DNA from: Xanthomonas arboricola
Lineage (GTDB): Bacteria; Pseudomonadota; Gammaproteobacteria; Xanthomonadales; Xanthomonadaceae
DNA: 64,000 nucleotides
Direction: 5' to 3'
Assembly: GCF_002940665.1 (NCBI RefSeq)
Contig: NZ_MIGY01000001.1
Span: 1,116,001-1,180,000, forward strand
The notes under the pieces are model-generated. The model was not told the DNA's origin and searched no databases. It was given only the letters and a program-made list of their open reading frames with translations. Positions 35,960 to 43,536 of this stretch are shown here, in pieces (position 1 is the stretch's first letter; each line of letters opens with the position of its first letter). The position numbers and the translations under genes are program-made.

Positions 35960-36474
35960 GTATCCGTTGGCCGCGCAGACAGCGGTGATCCGGGATCGTT
36001 GCGGGCGAGCCATGTGCGCGTCGCGGCGCTGACCATCGCTGCGGTGCTCCCGCCTCTGTCGCCGGCGTCGGCTGCTGCCCGCTGGTGCTGGGGGGCAACT
36101 CCGAGCTCCAGGTGTGCGCTTGCACGCCATCAGCCACCGGGCTTTGCCGATGGCGCAGCTGCGCGCCACCGCACAGCGCATGCGTCAGCGGCACGTTCGC
36201 GCGCTCCAGGCATAACCGCACACTTATCGCTTGCCGGTGGCATGCCAACGAATGCGCCGAATGCATCACATTCCTGTGGAAAAAAACGGTGCGACCGCAC
36301 ATTCCTCACGCATACGTCACCACCAAGCAACATTTGCGTGCGATAGCTGTCGCGCTCGTTAGATAGCGAGCCAACCGTCCCCCTACAGCGCGCGTTCCGC
36401 TGAGCGTCGATCTGCCCATCAGCAGCCGGCGGTGGCGTCGTGCGTCCGATCGATTTCCAGGAGATTCACTGCCC
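35960..36474. other. Intergenic region before the nuclease gene
   Basis: No gene is supported. The final 20 bases carry CCAGGAGATTC, the ribosome-binding site of the nuclease. The rest shows no repeats or hairpins of note. Confidence 0.45.
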
Positions 36475-37212
36475 ATGCGCTTCCGGACTTTCTTTGCCGT
36501 TCTGCTGTTCACCGCTGCCAGTGCCAGCGCAAACGCCCAGGTCGTCACCCTCAACAAGGGCGGCTACAGCTTGCGCTACGACTGCACCAACCACACCGCG
36601 TTGCGCTACGAGTACGTCCTGCAGGCCGATACCGGCTCGGCCGCGCGCCCGTCCAGTTTCAATCTGGATACCGAACTGCCCAGCGGCTGCGCCGGCCAGA
36701 CCTCCACCGCCTCCTACGCCAGCGTGCGCACCGGCTACGATCGCGGGCACCTGGTGACGTCCAACCACATGGACTACAACGCGACCTACATCCGTCGCGC
36801 CAATCTGATGTCCAACATCGTGCCGCAGGTAGCCAGCTTCAACCAGGGCATCTGGGTGCGCGCCGAGAACGTGGCCGAGTGTTACCGCGACATCGCCAGC
36901 GTGCAGGTCTACGGCGGGGTGATCTACAGCGACACAACCAACGATTATTTCCTGAGCAGCCACGGCATCCGCACCCCGGATTTCTTCTGGAAGACGATCA
37001 TTACCGCCAACCCCGGCGGCGGCACCCGCGCAATCAGCTGGCTGATTCCCAACAGCGCCACCCTCGGCTCGCTGGACAGTTACATCGTCAGCATCGACGA
37101 ACTGGAAGACCTCTACGGCGCCAGCACCATCGGCATCACTGCACCGGCCGCGGTCAAGGCCATGCTGCCTGCCACCACCTGGCCGCAGCCGAGCAATTGC
37201 GATCTGGGCTGA
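36475..37212 (+). CDS. Secreted DNA/RNA non-specific endonuclease
   Basis: 245 residues with a clear signal peptide (MRFRTFFAVLLFTAASASANAQ). The active-site motif DRGH is present in TGYDRGHLVTSN, followed by the metal-binding Asn region (NLMSNIVPQVASFNQGIW), the hallmark of the NUC1/Serratia nuclease family. It cleaves single- and double-stranded nucleic acids with Mg2+, outside the cytoplasm. Family length is normal. It is a lone gene. Confidence 0.95.
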   Translation: MRFRTFFAVLLFTAASASANAQVVTLNKGGYSLRYDCTNHTALRYEYVLQADTGSAARPSSFNLDTELPSGCAGQTSTASYASVRTGYDRGHLVTSNHMDYNATYIRRANLMSNIVPQVASFNQGIWVRAENVAECYRDIASVQVYGGVIYSDTTNDYFLSSHGIRTPDFFWKTIITANPGGGTRAISWLIPNSATLGSLDSYIVSIDELEDLYGASTIGITAPAAVKAMLPATTWPQPSNCDLG

Positions 37213-37416
37213 AGGCGGTTTCTCTCTTTTTCTAGCCACGTCGATCAAGCGCGGCTGACACCCTGTTGCAAGTAGGCGTCAGGTGGTGCGGACGGCACGC
37301 CCGGAACCGGAGTATCCGAGTGGTCCATGCCGATTCCGGGTACCGGCTGCGCCCACCTGGCGGTGAGCGCAACAGCCTGGTCAGCCGCTCTACATCGCCG
37401 GGCGTTTGATCCAGCG

Positions 37417-37445
37417 GACAAGGCCCGGGATTTCCGGGCCTTGTC
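37417..37445. repeat. Perfect 12-bp inverted repeat between convergent genes
   Basis: GACAAGGCCCGG, loop GATTT, exact reverse complement. No T-run follows, so it may be a processing or rho-assisted stop rather than a classical terminator. Confidence 0.7.
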
Positions 37446-37485
37446 TGTGCAGGCGGCGGCACGCCTGGCCCGCTGCAACGCGCAC

Positions 37486-37827
37486 TCAGGCATCGGGCGC
37501 GGCAAGCGCCGCAAACCAGTCCGCGTACGGGGTGTTTTTAACCAGATGCCGATTGAGGTCTTGTGCGCCATCGCTCCACCACACCGGGCCGCGCTCTCCC
37601 AGCGCCGTCTTGGCACGGTCGACCACCGCACGCGCCGCAGCCAGCCGCCCGGCATCGCCGTCGCGCTTGGCCGCCTTGACCGCGCGTCGCGCGTCCATCA
37701 ACGCGCTGACCAGCCCGGCACGCACGTCTTCGCGCAGATGCGGGTTGGCGGTGCGCCAAAGCCGGCCACGCACGATCAGATACCGGCCATCGGGCGTGGT
37801 GACTGGCGCGGCAGCGGCGGCCGTCAC
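37486..37827 (-). CDS. Conserved hypothetical protein (~113 aa)
   Basis: About 113 residues if GTG at VTAAAAAPVTTPDGR is the start; a TTG eight codons upstream also works. The N-terminal motif DGRYLIVRGRLWRTANPHL and a central helix rich in Ala/Arg are followed by WWSDGAQDLNRHLVKNTPYADWF. I recall this pattern in many proteobacterial hypothetical proteins but know no function. Soluble and cytoplasmic. Confidence 0.75.
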   Translation of the reverse strand: MTAAAAAPVTTPDGRYLIVRGRLWRTANPHLREDVRAGLVSALMDARRAVKAAKRDGDAGRLAAARAVVDRAKTALGERGPVWWSDGAQDLNRHLVKNTPYADWFAALAAPDA

Positions 37828-37881
37828 CAGCGTCGCGCCGGCTGCAGGCAAGCACGTAGCATCGGACAGACCAGGCCGTGC

Positions 37882-38115
37882 CTATTCGACCCGCGCGAAG
37901 CGGGGACGCGCCACGCCCTCCACCTCGACCTGCGCGACGAACATCGCATACGGCCGCACCCATAGACCGACATCGCTGTCCAACGGGCGATAGAGCACCA
38001 GTGGGGCCAGCGTCTCGCTGCACCGCACGACGCCAAGCACTTCATAACGGCCGCCCTTGAAGTGGCGGTACTGGCCCAACGCGATGCTGGGCAATGGCGA
38101 CAGAGAGGTGTCCAT
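37882..38115 (-). CDS. DUF1653 protein
   Basis: 77 residues from ATG (MDTSLSPLPSIALGQYRHFK). The core GQYRHFKGGRYEVLGVVRCSET...LVLYRPL...LWVRPYAMF matches DUF1653, a small beta-sheet domain of unknown function. The first nine codons of a longer frame are not used. It precedes the hypothetical gene at 37486 on the same strand, about 55 bases apart, so they may share a transcript. Confidence 0.85.
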   Translation of the reverse strand: MDTSLSPLPSIALGQYRHFKGGRYEVLGVVRCSETLAPLVLYRPLDSDVGLWVRPYAMFVAQVEVEGVARPRFARVE

Positions 38116-38239
38116 GGATGTCACAGGATGGGCGAACCGCAAGTCTAGGCAGCATGGCCGGCCGCAGCCAGCACATGCCGCGCAACCGGCGGCATGCCGG
38201 GTTCAGCGCTGCACGCCCGCGTACAACGCTGCGCCCTGC

Positions 38240-38437
38240 CTACTGGTCGTCGTCGTCGTCTTCCTCGCCCAGGTCGTCATCGTCCTTCACCGGGTCTTCG
38301 ATGCCGTCGTCGTCATCGATCTCGCTGTCCTGCGCGGGCCCTTCCTGGATCGGCGCAGTGTCCCGGCCCGGCGCCTTGACGCCATTGGGCGGGGTCGGAT
38401 CGTCTACGCCGCGGTTGCCGTTTTGATTAGTGCTCAT
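38240..38437 (-). CDS. Small highly acidic protein (65 aa)
   Basis: 65 residues (MSTNQNGNRGVDDPTPPNGV start) with GGAG eight bases upstream. The C-terminal third is almost all Asp/Glu (EIDDDDGIEDPVKDDDDLGE). No hydrophobic core, so likely disordered. Function unknown. Confidence 0.7.
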   Translation of the reverse strand: MSTNQNGNRGVDDPTPPNGVKAPGRDTAPIQEGPAQDSEIDDDDGIEDPVKDDDDLGEEDDDDDQ

Positions 38438-38613
38438 GGTCAGCTCCAGCGGTAAAGGACCGCTCAGCCACCCTCCTCCCGCCGATGTGATGCGCGCGTG
38501 TGTCCGGCCCGGCCGCAGCGCCACCCGTGCAGGGTGGCGCGGGCGAACGGGCGCCACTGCATCCGGCCAGCGCCTTCGGTCGTACTGAAGATATCGCCAA
38601 TGGAGCAACCAGC

Positions 38614-38904
38614 ATGCCGAGCCTGATCTGCGACCTGGAAGACCTGCTCGCCGCCTGGAAGGCCGAAGCCAGAACCTTCGATGCCTGCGACATGCCGGCC
38701 TCTGCGCTGGCCTTTCGCGACTGCCATCGTCGTCTGTCCGCGTTGCTGGACGCACATGCAGGCCACACGGCGGCGCCAACGGCCGAGCTGGCTGCGCACG
38801 GGCGGCTTCCGAAGAATCCGCCAGCGCTCGCTTGCGCCGCCGCGCCGGCAATGCCACCAGATCCGCCCACAGACCGCCCGACGGCAATTCCGATAGCTGG
38901 GTGA
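38614..38904 (+). CDS. Possible small protein (96 aa)
   Basis: 96 residues from an ATG nine bases after GGAG. The first 50 residues (MPSLICDLEDLLAAWKAEAR, then DACDMPASALAFRDCHRRL) look like a genuine helical protein; the rest is low-complexity Ala/Pro. No recognised family. An overlapping leftward frame has worse composition. Confidence 0.45.
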   Translation: MPSLICDLEDLLAAWKAEARTFDACDMPASALAFRDCHRRLSALLDAHAGHTAAPTAELAAHGRLPKNPPALACAAAPAMPPDPPTDRPTAIPIAG

Positions 38905-39145
38905 TGGTGACCGGTTCGGCGGTACTGCGCCGCTGTTCCGGCGCAGGCATCGACAGCCGGGCCTGCAGAGCAGGCGCAGTGCCCTCCTGCACCGCCATCG
39001 GTGCCGCGGCGACCGGACCGACGGGCGCTTTTACGGCAGAGCGCAAACCCGACCCCACTCAGTGTGCGGCAGCGCACCCGGCACAGCTGAGGCCTCTCGC
39101 GTGCAGCACAGATTCGCCTGCGGCCTGCCGTCGTCTGGCGATACA

Positions 39146-39922
39146 TCAATCGACCAGACACAACGGCTTTTCTCCGGGGCGCAACGTCAGCACACGCACA
39201 CCGGTACGCGTCACTGCCACGGTGTGCTCGAACTGCGCCGACAACTTGCCGTCGCGCGTATGCACCGGCCACTGATCCGGCTCGGCGCGGATCGCCGCCC
39301 TGCCCTGATTGATCATCGGCTCGATGGTGAACACCATGCCTTCCTGCAGCTGCATCCCGCTGCCGGCATGCCCGTAGTGCAGGATCTGCGGCTCTTCATG
39401 CATCTGCCGGCCGATGCCGTGCCCGCAGTACTCCTTCACCACGCTATAGCCCTGCTCGCGCGCATGCCGCGCGATCGCATGACCGATGTCGCCCAGCCGC
39501 GCGCCAGGACGCACCGCGGCAATCCCCTTCCACATCGCCTGATAGCTGGCCTGCACCAATCGCCGCGCCGGATAGGCCACGTCTCCGATCAGATACGTCG
39601 TGCTGGAGTCGGCGATATAGCCGTCCTTTTCCAGCGTGATATCCAGATTGACGATCTGCCCGTTGCACAGCACGTCCCCGGCCGATGGCACGCCATGGCA
39701 CACCACATCATCGATCGAGGCATTGAGCACGAAGGGGAAGTCGTACTGCCCCTTGCTGGCCGGCCGCGCGTCCAGCTCATCGACAATCATCCGCTCGACG
39801 AAGTCGTTGAGTTCCAGCGTGCTGCGGCCTGCCAGCGGCAGTTGATCCAGCGCATGGAACACCTGCGCCAGCAACGCACCGGCGTTGGCCATCAACGCAA
39901 TTTCCGCCGGCCGCTTGATCAT
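39146..39922 (-). CDS. map: Type I methionine aminopeptidase
   Basis: 258 residues. Metal ligands are all visible: Asp in VNLDITL, Asp in YIADSSTTY, His in CGHGIGRQMHEEP, Glu in FTIEPM and Glu in QFEHTV; the substrate His is in VCHGVPS. It removes initiator Met from nascent proteins. It is not next to rpsB/tsf, so it is probably a second copy. The start ATG overlaps the stop of the ParD-like gene (ATGA), so the two are translationally coupled; the chromosomal role may differ from housekeeping Map. Confidence 0.93.
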   Translation of the reverse strand: MIKRPAEIALMANAGALLAQVFHALDQLPLAGRSTLELNDFVERMIVDELDARPASKGQYDFPFVLNASIDDVVCHGVPSAGDVLCNGQIVNLDITLEKDGYIADSSTTYLIGDVAYPARRLVQASYQAMWKGIAAVRPGARLGDIGHAIARHAREQGYSVVKEYCGHGIGRQMHEEPQILHYGHAGSGMQLQEGMVFTIEPMINQGRAAIRAEPDQWPVHTRDGKLSAQFEHTVAVTRTGVRVLTLRPGEKPLCLVD

Positions 39923-40131
39923 GTCCGCGCCGGTTTCAACGATTGCGGACGCACGCCTGCCGCGCGCAGTTCCTGCGCCACGATGTCCTGGAACGAGGAT
40001 TCCGGATGCATCTCGCACAGCATGCCGACCTTGATCCAGAAGGTGGCCTGCGCGTTGATCGAACGGCTGGTCACCGTGCACGCGCGACGCAGCTGATCGT
40101 GCAGTTCGTCATCGATATTGACGATGCCCAT
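39919..40131 (-). CDS. ParD-like antitoxin-type regulator
   Basis: 70 residues from ATG (MGIVNIDDELHDQLRRACTV). It starts with a ribbon-helix-helix signature (VNIDDELHDQLRRACTVTSRSINAQATFW in two halves) and matches the ParD-like family PF11903. RHH proteins bind operators as dimers. No ParE-type toxin is next to it; instead the methionine aminopeptidase start overlaps its stop. A three-half-site palindrome lies just upstream and is probably its own operator. Confidence 0.82.
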   Translation of the reverse strand: MGIVNIDDELHDQLRRACTVTSRSINAQATFWIKVGMLCEMHPESSFQDIVAQELRAAGVRPQSLKPART

Positions 40132-40150
40132 GCAAACTCCAATGCCGTGA

Positions 40151-40178
40151 ATATACGGATCGTATATGAAACGTATAT
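40151..40178 (-). promoter_or_regulatory. ATATACG operator upstream of the ParD-like gene
   Basis: ATATACG-3-CGTATAT perfect palindrome (40151-40167) plus a third half-site CGTATAT (40172-40178), 20 bases before the start codon. The repeated half-site suits autoregulation by a ribbon-helix-helix dimer. Confidence 0.72.
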
Positions 40179-40361
40179 TCGCGCACAATGCCGGCAGTTG
40201 CCGTGGACTGCACCGATGGGTGCCGGCAACGCATCCGGGAAGCTGCAGAGCTGGCACGTGACCAAGCTCAAGTTGAAAAAAATTCAGCTGGTGCCAAGCG
40301 CGACAGCGAAAAAAATTCAGCCCGAGTTGTGATCAAGTTCATCGATCACGCAAGCCGCTTC

Positions 40362-40967
40362 TCACTTGCGGGCCTTGGCCTCCCGCGTACCGCGCCGCTT
40401 TGGCTGCGCCTTGGTCGGCGCGAGGGCGAACGCAAGGCTCGTGAGTCGATTGCGGCCTTCGGCTCTGGGCTGGCTAGTGAGCTCGCTGAGTCGCTCCAGC
40501 AGTACGTTGACCTCCTGGAGATCCCGGTCACTGAGCCAGCCCTTGTTGCGCGAGACCCACAGTTCGCGCTTCTTCCCTTCGGTGACCACCCCCTCAACCT
40601 CAAGAGCGGCCTCGAAGTCCTGCTGCGCCACTTGCAACAGGGAACGGGCGAAACGTGCCAACTCGTCTGCATTGCCGTGGGGAGCTAGGTCGTAGACCAA
40701 ACGGACGGGGCCGGCGCCTTCTCCCGCCAGGCGGAAGACACGCTCGCCCCCAGCCTCCATTACTTCCGTGAGCAAGTCGCCGGCGACCAGCTCGCGCAGG
40801 TGGTAGTACAAGCCGTCCGCAGGCCGGCCCAACTGCTCGGCGAGTTCGGCCGTGCTTGCCGCTCCTGCCAGAGAGGCGAGCGTGTCGACGATCTCTTGCC
40901 GCACTGGCGAGCTCAGTAGCCTCACTTGCTCGGGCCGGGAAACGAGATGCCGCGGTGATGTCCGCAT
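40362..40967 (-). CDS. ArsR-like winged-helix transcriptional regulator
   Basis: 201 residues from ATG (MRTSPRHLVSRPEQVRLLSS). Residues ~15-80 form a winged helix (SPVRQEIVDTLASLAGAASTAELAEQL, then GLYYHLRELVAGDLL), typical of ArsR-type repressors; the C-terminal 120 residues are helical and lack metal Cys ligands. It is divergent from the S41-like gene; an inverted repeat TTGTGT...ACACAA lies between, so it likely regulates that gene. Ligand unknown. Confidence 0.88.
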   Translation of the reverse strand: MRTSPRHLVSRPEQVRLLSSPVRQEIVDTLASLAGAASTAELAEQLGRPADGLYYHLRELVAGDLLTEVMEAGGERVFRLAGEGAGPVRLVYDLAPHGNADELARFARSLLQVAQQDFEAALEVEGVVTEGKKRELWVSRNKGWLSDRDLQEVNVLLERLSELTSQPRAEGRNRLTSLAFALAPTKAQPKRRGTREAKARK

Positions 40968-40988
40968 GGGTATAGACGCTTGTTGAAA

Positions 40989-41012
40989 TTTGTGTGCATT
41001 ATTTAAACACAA
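40989..41012. promoter_or_regulatory. Inverted repeat between the regulator and the S41-like gene
   Basis: TTGTGT-N11-ACACAA in AT-rich DNA, centred between the two divergent starts; candidate operator for the winged-helix regulator. Confidence 0.55.
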
Positions 41013-41056
41013 GTGGCGCGCGGGAAGGCGCGCTTCATCAACCGCCCGGAGCAGAT

Positions 41057-42409
41057 GTGTCGATCGATCGATGGAAGACCCTGGGCCTGGCCGCCCTGGC
41101 GCTGTTGACAGCGCCTGCGATACCCGCCGTTGCCGCACCCCCTGCTTCCGTCGTTTCTGCAGCGGACTTGCGTGCCGACCTGCAGACCGCGATCGAGGCC
41201 ATCGAGAAACATCATCCTGACCTTGAACACATGGTGGACAAGGCGACGCTGCACAGCACCGCCAAATCGATCGCGCGTGATCTGGACCGGCCGATGGATC
41301 AGACCCAGGCCTGGTCCGTGCTGGCCCAGCTCAATCCTGTGCTGGCCGACGGCCACCTCCTCATCGGCTTGCCCGACTGGAGAGCCTCGGCCGCTTCTGC
41401 CACCGCGCAGGGGGCCCCATGGTTTCCTTTCGAGGTCTCCGTGGCGGCATCCGGACATCTACGCCTCGTTGCGCGACTTGGGGGGGCTCCGTCCGCCGAT
41501 GCCGGGCGTTCTGTCAGCCGTATCAATGGGATCCCGGCCAAAGACGTCGTTCGGACGCTGCTAAAGCGCACTCACGGCGACACGCCCAGTGCCCGTGCGG
41601 CGCTGCTGTCGCAACGCTGGTGGCTCTTCTATGCCAAGGTCTACGGCACACCAGAGAGCTTCGATCTCGAATTCACCGACCGGCGAGGTCGGCAGCGGCA
41701 GGCCGCGTCACGCTTGGTACTGCCCGCCATCCTGCAACGCGACGCGAGCTTCGAGCGGCTATTTCGCTGCGAAATCAGGAATACAGGCGCCGTACTGACG
41801 GTGAGCACGTTCTCCTGGCCAGACAAGGCCCGCTTTTTCGCGTTCACGCAAGCATGCTTCACGCAAATGGCCACAGAACGGGTTCGGCGCCTCGTCATCG
41901 ACATTCGCCAAAACGGCGGTGGGGATGACGACATGTGGCGCGACGGCATTCTCCGCTATATCGCCGATCAGCCTTACCGGCACGGTTCGCATTACATCAA
42001 ACGCGTGCTGACACCAGGGCCGGGAGAAGTCGCCGGGCAGCGTGTGGAAGGAACGATCGAATCCGTCACGGAACCGGCAACCGCAGAACCGGCGCACTTC
42101 ACGGGAGACGTCAACGTGCTGGTCGGCCCGCTGACCTATTCCTCGGCGGTGCTGTTCTCCAACGTCGTCCAAGACTACCGCTTCGGTCACGTGGTGGGTG
42201 TCGGCAAATCGGTCAGGACGCGACAGACCGGCGGCGTAAAGACACTGATACTTCCCAATATCGGCCTCCTGCTGTCCTATCCACGCTTCGTCCTCGACCG
42301 CCCGTCGGGAGCTCGGCGACCGAAGTGGCTGACGCCCGACAGGCAGATCGCGGACGATCCACTCAATCCAGAAGTCCCGATTGACGTACTGCTTGAGACC
42401 AACGATTAG
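41057..42409 (+). CDS. S41-type peptidase-like exported protein
   Basis: 450 residues from GTG (VSIDRWKTLGLAALALLTAP) with GGAG nine bases upstream. A signal peptide ends around AVAAPPAS. The C-terminal half carries S41 tail-specific-protease features: VIDIRQNGGGDDDMW and the catalytic Ser region GPLTYSSAVLFSN. It lacks an obvious PDZ domain; the N-terminal ~230 residues are family-specific. Probably a periplasmic peptidase. Divergent from an ArsR-like regulator. Confidence 0.85.
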   Translation: MSIDRWKTLGLAALALLTAPAIPAVAAPPASVVSAADLRADLQTAIEAIEKHHPDLEHMVDKATLHSTAKSIARDLDRPMDQTQAWSVLAQLNPVLADGHLLIGLPDWRASAASATAQGAPWFPFEVSVAASGHLRLVARLGGAPSADAGRSVSRINGIPAKDVVRTLLKRTHGDTPSARAALLSQRWWLFYAKVYGTPESFDLEFTDRRGRQRQAASRLVLPAILQRDASFERLFRCEIRNTGAVLTVSTFSWPDKARFFAFTQACFTQMATERVRRLVIDIRQNGGGDDDMWRDGILRYIADQPYRHGSHYIKRVLTPGPGEVAGQRVEGTIESVTEPATAEPAHFTGDVNVLVGPLTYSSAVLFSNVVQDYRFGHVVGVGKSVRTRQTGGVKTLILPNIGLLLSYPRFVLDRPSGARRPKWLTPDRQIADDPLNPEVPIDVLLETND

Positions 42410-42417
42410 CCACGAAA

Positions 42418-42448
42418 AGAGGGCGGCTATCTGCCCTCTCATTCTGCG
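42418..42448 (+). terminator. Terminator after the S41-like gene
   Basis: AGAGGGC / GCCCTCT stem with an eight-base loop, then a T-rich TCATTCT tail, eight bases after the stop. Confidence 0.6.
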
Positions 42449-42498
42449 ATGCGTCGGCGGTCAGCGGCAGCTGCCGCCAGTCGGTGAACAGCGCGGCG
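42443..42498 (-). pseudogene. Scrap of a phage DNA methyltransferase gene
   Basis: Read leftward it encodes ALFTDWRQLPLTADAS, nearly identical to LLFTDWRQLPLTTDAL of the intact prophage methyltransferase at 49409-50107. The match stops on both sides, leaving about 55 bases. It lies about 1 kb outside the attachment site, on the chromosomal side. Confidence 0.75.
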
Positions 42499-42863
42499 CT
42501 TGGCAATGGTTTCGGCACTGCCACAGCTGCGAGACGTGGTTCTTCGACACTATTGCCGCAGCGTTGCGGATTTTCCCCGTTGACACGCTCCAAGCGGCGG
42601 AGCGAGTATTCCAACGTCGCCGCATATTCGGCGACCGGGATTGGTCTCCCGAATCAAAAGGCGCACCAGCGCCCATCGATCGATGCACGGCGCTTTTTCA
42701 TCGCCCGCATCGTCGCGGGTGCATGCCGGCCAGCTTTATGGCGGGCGGTGCGCGGGGGCCGCAAGGCCCACCGGTTCCTTTTGGCCGGCAGACCAACCGC
42801 GCACTGTCCGCCACCCCGATTGGTCTCGGCATGGCGGATTCCAAAACACAAAAGGAGTCCAGC
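42499..42863. other. Non-coding stretch with two look-alike hairpins
   Basis: No supported gene. Two hairpins share the loop TTGGTC but have different paired stems: CGGGA/TCCCG at 42636-42651 and CCGA/TCGG at 42816-42829; the second is enclosed by TCCGCCA/TGGCGGA arms. It leads directly into the small-gene cluster at 42864 and may be its structured leader. Confidence 0.5.
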
Positions 42864-43082
42864 ATGTCTTACAACACCCAAGTAGCGCCCGCGTCTGCGG
42901 CGCGGCAGATGCCCCAGCATGTGGGTCTGATCGCCAACACTCTCACATGCAGCCATGCCACGTGGCTAAGCCTGATGGCGCACCTCGCAGATGCACGCAA
43001 AGCCATCCACACCCTCACGATTGCCGACGCTGCTGCAGCGATCGCTGCCGTCGATGCCTTGTATGCGCAGGTGCGGCGATGA
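42864..43082 (+). CDS. Hypothetical protein (72 aa)
   Basis: 72 residues (MSYNTQVAPASAARQMPQHV start) with AAGGAG seven bases before the ATG, a strong start. The second half is helical and Ala-rich (LTIADAAAAIAAVDALYAQV). No family recognised. The stop overlaps the next start (ATGA); composition and size suggest a phage-derived or phage-remnant operon beside the tRNA attachment locus. Confidence 0.7.
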   Translation: MSYNTQVAPASAARQMPQHVGLIANTLTCSHATWLSLMAHLADARKAIHTLTIADAAAAIAAVDALYAQVRR

Positions 43083-43357
43083 GCATGAGCAAACAGTTCC
43101 GCGTCTGCACAGGCGTCACCCTCAGCTTCGAAATGATGCAGGGCTATGTGCTGGCCATGCTGCATTCCCACGCGCAACCTGATCTTCCGCCGGTCCTGAT
43201 CGCCTGCGAAGCCACGGGCGTTGATGACGTCTTGCCGGGCGGCGATGCGCAAAGCGTGGTGCTGGGCCGGCTGCATGTCTGCATGCATGAGGACCCGGCC
43301 GTTGATGTCCTCACCTGGCTGCGCAAGCAAGCGCATCACAGCAGAGCAGCACGATGA
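43079..43357 (+). CDS. Hypothetical protein (92 aa)
   Basis: 92 residues (MSMSKQFRVCTGVTLSFEMM start), coupled by ATGA to the previous gene. Mixed alpha/beta content; no signal peptide or known motif. Its stop overlaps the next tiny frame in the same way, so three genes form one translationally coupled set. Confidence 0.68.
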   Translation: MSMSKQFRVCTGVTLSFEMMQGYVLAMLHSHAQPDLPPVLIACEATGVDDVLPGGDAQSVVLGRLHVCMHEDPAVDVLTWLRKQAHHSRAAR

Positions 43358-43434
43358 ATACCGCACACGCAATCGCTTATCCAGAAGACGCCGACTACGC
43401 GATCAGCGAAGAAGAAGAAGACGTTTCCCGATAG
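43354..43434 (+). CDS. Tiny acidic ORF (26 aa)
   Basis: 26 codons starting at an ATGA overlap (MNTAHAIAYPEDADYAISEE) and ending in a Glu-rich tail and TAG. Too short for family recognition; supported only by the third consecutive ATGA junction of this cluster. Confidence 0.45.
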   Translation: MNTAHAIAYPEDADYAISEEEEDVSR

Positions 43435-43443
43435 TTTCCTGAG

Positions 43444-43480
43444 CCACAAAAAAGGCACTTGGACGCGCGTCCAAGTGCCT
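43444..43480 (-). terminator. Terminator of the (split) tRNA gene
   Basis: Perfect 12-bp stem AGGCACTTGGAC with GCGC loop; on the minus strand it is followed by seven T residues, ten bases after the tRNA CCA end. Confidence 0.88.
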
Positions 43481-43489
43481 GCATTTCAT

Positions 43490-43536
43490 TGGTGGGCCCA
43501 CCAGGATTCGAACCTGGAACCAAAGGATTATGAGTC
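43490..43536 (-). other. Prophage attachment site (attL): 3' part of a CAT-anticodon tRNA
   Basis: On the minus strand the segment reads from the anticodon loop (CTCATAA) through the T-arm (GGTTCGAATCC) to GGGCCCACCA, i.e. the 3' 47 bases of a Met/Ile2-type tRNA; the 5' half is missing and sequence diverges at 43537. The gene's own terminator remains on the left, so the chromosome is on the left and the element on the right. An intact tRNA copy is expected at the far end, beyond the window. Confidence 0.85.

Noticed and set aside
40188-40361. Frames and a direct repeat GAAAAAAATTCAGC upstream of the winged-helix gene
   Set aside because: Two copies only, no good start; not enough to call a gene or regulatory site.
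43490-43536. Functional tRNA gene
   Set aside because: The 5' half (acceptor, D-arm, 5' anticodon stem) is missing, so only an attachment-site fragment is present.
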